NCBI GenBank assembly: GCA_028455995.1
Contig: JABELC010000002.1
Location: forward strand, 372,001 to 436,000
Length of the DNA: 64,000 bases
Source of the DNA: Scleromitrula shiraiana
Lineage: Eukaryota > Ascomycota > Leotiomycetes > Helotiales > Sclerotiniaceae
Reading direction: 5' to 3'
The position numbers and the translations under genes were made by a program. Below the pieces are notes generated by a model. That model saw only the letters and a list, made by a program, of their open reading frames with translations, was not told where the DNA came from and did no database searches. Numbering within the stretch: position 1 is the stretch's first letter; every line of letters begins with the position of its first letter. Of the stretch, positions 60,630 to 64,000 are shown in pieces.

Positions 60630-61394
60630 TATGCGAATACTTTCTAAACAAAAATACAAAATACCCTCTAACATTCGTTCTTCCTTTCAAAGTGGATAAT
60701 ATCTTATGAAAGACAGATGGCCATGCAATCCATCTTACAAAATCAATACTTATCATACATTATAAAGTAGGTATTTACAGCATATAACGAAATATCAACA
60801 TCTACTATTCAACAAACAGATAAATAGACAATTTTAAAATTCACGGATACCCAGAACCTATAAATACAAACAGCTATTGCAAAGTGTAAGCCCATGAATA
60901 TGAACAACCTCCTAAGTCCTTTCCTATTTTCCTTTTCCCCCATAACCCTGATCATCCCTAGTTCCATCCCCATTCTGATCCTCATCCCAAACCCCATCCC
61001 ATCACAACCTATCCCAATCCCACCCGACCAACCACCTTCAATCCAACCCCATACCTCTCTCACCGTTTCTCAAATATCCCAAGACCATCGCAAGCCCAGA
61101 TATCACAATTGAATGAACGAATGAATGAAGCTCGCAATCCATGTATGTCAAAGTAAAGAAAGAAATGAAATGAAATGAAAATGAGATGAGATGAGATGAA
61201 AACGAAACCAGATCCGAAAACTAAAACTAAAACTAAAACTAAAACTAAAACTAAAATAAGAGCGTAAAACAAATATGTGTGTATCCTGAGACGAAAATAT
61301 CTAACCCATCCTCTGCCATCTTCTTCTCACCTATTCAAATCGCCTATTCAAGCAATCATAAATGATAAATGAAATCAACAATCCTCATCTCACC
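60630..61394. other. Convergent spacer with simple repeats
   Basis: About 760 bases between converging genes. Contains cccca/tcccat tracts (60939-61055), gatga/gaaat pentamers (61162-61198) and aaaact hexamers (61217-61256). No gene supported. Confidence 0.55.
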
Positions 61395-63518
61395 TCACAC
61401 ACTAGTAGCTCTTCTCCTCTTAACTCTCGGGGCATCCCAATCCCCACCCCTCTCACCCCACCTCATACCGCCCACCTCCGGCGTCTTGACCCCATTCGCA
61501 GTAGCGGTTCCGCTACCAGGAGAACCATAGGTAGAAGCAGAACCATATTCGCCATCCTTAACACTCAATTTCATCAACAACCAAGCTGCTTTTTTCTCTT
61601 CTGCAACACTAGCTGTCAAAGCCATAGCCATCGAATCCCGATTCTGATGTTCTGCTTGACTAGAAATAGGATTTTGATTTTCTCCACCAGCAGTAGCGGT
61701 CGCAGCACGCATTCCGTGAAAATTCTTCTCCTCGCTTCCCCCTACAACAGGACTACTCTTCTCATCACCAGTCATACTGGCGCTTTCTTCACCATCGTAC
61801 TCTTCATCCGCCACTCTGGGCAGCACATCACGATCTTCAACGCGTCTCTTGACTACTCGCCAATCGGAGGTTATGTCTGGAGTTGAGAGGCCGCTGATAC
61901 TGCGCGGTATGGTGCTTAGTCCGTTTCTGGGGATCGCACTTAACCATGGGTTAGCTTGTGGGGTGTCGCTCATATTTTTGGCTTCCGTTCCCATGTTCAT
62001 GTTCATGTTCATGTTCCTGCCCATTCCAGCTAGGTTGATTGAGGAGTTTGTGGAATGGGAGAGGAGGTTGTGGTTATGATGCTGGCTATGGTGCTGGTTA
62101 TACTGCTGATTATGATGTTGATGGATAGAAGAAGTAGGATGATGAGAACGCGTATGCGTCCAATTGGAAGAAATTAGTGGCGGTCCACTCATTCCATTCC
62201 CGTTCATGCTAATACCGGATGTAGGCGGTGTAAGCGGTGAGCAATAGTATGCAGCATCGCCAGAAGAAGTATCACTCATAGTATCAATATCAGTATTTGA
62301 ATCCGCATACGGACTATCACCCACGAACGCCCTCTTTAGCCGCAATCTCCGCTCTAGATGAGCAGAGGAAGAGGTAGGCGGTGTGTTGGTAGCAGTCGTA
62401 TTGGCAGTACTGCTACGCATAGAATAGTTTGATTGTTGGGGAGAAGCAGAGTCCCGCGGAGTAGAGGTGCAGGATTGGGGCGTGAAAGTTGTGTATTGGA
62501 GACGGTAGCTTTCGGCTTCCGCGGTAGCGGTTTGGATTATCTGGGGCGAGATTATCATACGTCCATGTTCAGGCGCGTCGGGATTCACACATTGGAAGGG
62601 GAAGGTGGGCCCGAATATGGGGATTAAGGCGGGTGCGATGTGTGAGCAGAAAGTAGTGCAAACGGCGAGTGCGCAGTTGTAGGGCATCCAGTAACCTAGT
62701 ATTTTCTTATCAGTTGAATTCTCTTGAGCGATAGCTAGGTCTTCGATAAAAAGGAAGAAAATCACATAGATTGCTTGCAGATACTTAAATATCTAGGAAT
62801 GATTGATCACTGGAATGATAAGAGGAAAAGAAAACATACCTTGTGCTGCTAAAGCGCCGCCTGTGATGCTGTGCGTGATCTCCTTCAGACCCGGATTCAA
62901 ACCGAGCATTTTAGCAGGAGTTGTCTAGAAATACCCAGGTTAGAATAGCCAAAGTAATTACAATACAGAGTATTTATTTACCTTAGAATATTTGCAACAT
63001 TTGAAGAAAGGAGTAATGCGAACAAGTCCAACGTTATAATCCCACATAACCGTATAATCTTTATCGTCACCAGGAACTCTGAATATGTATTGAAAAACTG
63101 CAAGTAAAATAAGTCAATATGGGTAAAATGTCAAAAGTCAACGTCAGCTTAGCATACCTTCGAAGCTTTCCCGGCCAGTCTTTTCTAAAAAGTTCTTTTT
63201 CTCGCTGTTATAAGGAATATGGCGGCAGTAGTCCTTCATTTTACCCAGCGGGTACACCTGGAATTTTTGGACCTCGCGCAAGGTTTCCTCATCCAGATGT
63301 TCAAACGGTGGAAAGTTTACCTCGCCCTTAATCTTACCCTTGGCAAAAACAGCGCCGTCCTTAGTCATCTTTTGTTTCTTGATCGATGATTGAACAGGCA
63401 ATAGGGAATTTCCGTGAGAGGAAGATGAGATACACATTGATTGGGATGGACTTGATTGTATTCGAACTCCTTGCGGTTCTGACTTAGTAGGATTGAGCAA
63501 TGATGCTACGGACATCAT
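61395..63518 (-). CDS. APSES-type transcription factor (Xbp1-like)
   Basis: Exons 63518..63158, 63097..62982, 62924..62840, 62695..61395 give 620 aa in phase. Residues about 85-230 form the APSES/KilA-N-type DNA-binding region: VQKFQVYPLGKMKDYCRHIPYNSEKKNFLEKTGRESFE, VFQYIFRVPGDDKDYTVMWDYNVGLVRITPFFKCCKYSKTTPAKML, ITHSITGGALAAQGYWMPYNCALAVCTTFCSHIAPALIPIFGP. Only this region is structured; the C-terminal 380 residues are S/T/H/N-rich with a poly-H/Q patch and end in basic RVKRRRATSV. The set resembles the fungal APSES protein annotated as Xbp1, a stress-related repressor in yeast; that link is from memory of the family and less certain. The KRRR tail could be a nuclear signal. Tandem ATGs at 63518 and 63515 are equivalent. 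Confidence 0.88.
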
Positions 63519-64000
63519 GGTGGGCGGTAAGTGGTGGAGGAAATTTCAATAGAGCTTGATGCCTCTAAATCTGCAGGCTGGGGCCCTTAGGTACCTATCT
63601 TTTGAGGACGAACAAAATTCCCAAAATATGAAATGCAGTCAACGCTGTTAATTTCCCTGGTACAGTAGATGAGAAAATTAGTGTTTGAAGCTGGCAAGCA
63701 GAAAAACACGTAAGGGACCGCTCTTGGGTCCTTATGAAGTGATTTAGCGGGCAATACGGAGCTTCAGCAGCATCACTTTCTTCGATATCAGCTAACGATG
63801 CACTTCCTGCAGTCCAAGGATGTACCGGCAAAGCCTGTCTTTGGGCAACTAATCGAAAGAGTGCAACTAATCGGTGTTCTCGAACTGGAAGTTCTCTTTG
63901 TTGTCGATGTCTGAGAACCAACCAGTAGAAGTTGAATCGTCCGTTTGTCTATGCCCACCGCTCTTCCAAAGCTCGAAATCAAAATGCATTAACTCAAGAT
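63519..64000. other. Window end, upstream of the APSES gene
   Basis: Promoter of the APSES gene. A 108-codon minus-strand frame (63921..63595) with an arginine-rich start and no recognised domain overlaps other frames; it might be the end of a gene beyond the window but is unsupported. Confidence 0.35.

Noticed and set aside
63595..63921. 108-codon minus-strand frame at the window end
   Set aside because: Overlaps other frames, has no domain and cannot be linked to a gene without sequence beyond the window.

Overview
The window looks like a filamentous ascomycete chromosome, most likely Leotiomycetes of the Botrytis/Sclerotinia kind. Genes are split by short introns of about 45-110 nt with GTANGT-type donors and CTAAC/CTGAC branch sites. 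Long low-complexity tracts lie between genes, and the gene set (SVF1, NMA111, CNS1, INCENP/Sli15, IST1, an APSES factor) is fungal. The genus is inferred from protein flavour and repeat style, not from a database search. No tRNA, rRNA, CRISPR array or bacterial feature was seen.

Layout. 0-6 kb: a glutamine-rich SSXT (SWI/SNF) protein, cut by the window edge, converges on a large BRE4-like membrane protein. 7-13 kb: an accessory-looking block with a small orphan protein resembling the N-terminal domain of fungal STAND/NLR proteins, an eight-exon Hsp70-like ATPase, and a membrane-anchored protein with a decaying C-terminal repeat. 13.4-21 kb: IST1, an acyl-CoA dehydrogenase with an internal TAA, and an INCENP/Sli15 chromosomal passenger protein. 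21-22.4 kb: a nested palindromic locus, an AT-rich 476-bp inverted-repeat element flanked by oppositely oriented tetranucleotide arrays. 23.7-27 kb: a J-domain protein. 27-33.5 kb: a 490-bp, 12-bp-period minisatellite and about 5 kb without credible genes. 33.5-37 kb: NMA111, an HtrA-type protease with an optional presequence-like extension. 37-43 kb: a relic field holding a LisH fragment, an LRR fragment and a Q-rich fragment with long inverted repeats. 43.4-47 kb: a BTB protein and an AT-rich palindrome island. 47-64 kb: ordinary housekeeping and regulatory genes (SVF1, an unknown 637-aa protein, NCS-1, a GST, a CDF zinc transporter, CNS1, an APSES transcription factor).

The genes do not form an operon-like pathway. 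Many are core eukaryotic functions: chromatin remodelling, ESCRT, kinetochore, chaperone partners, calcium signalling and zinc homeostasis. The unusual content is concentrated at 7-13 kb, 14.9 kb, 21-22.4 kb, 28-33 kb and 38-46 kb. Exon boundaries below were deduced by hand from splice consensus, phase and family conservation. Spliced frames were checked arithmetically to be multiples of three.
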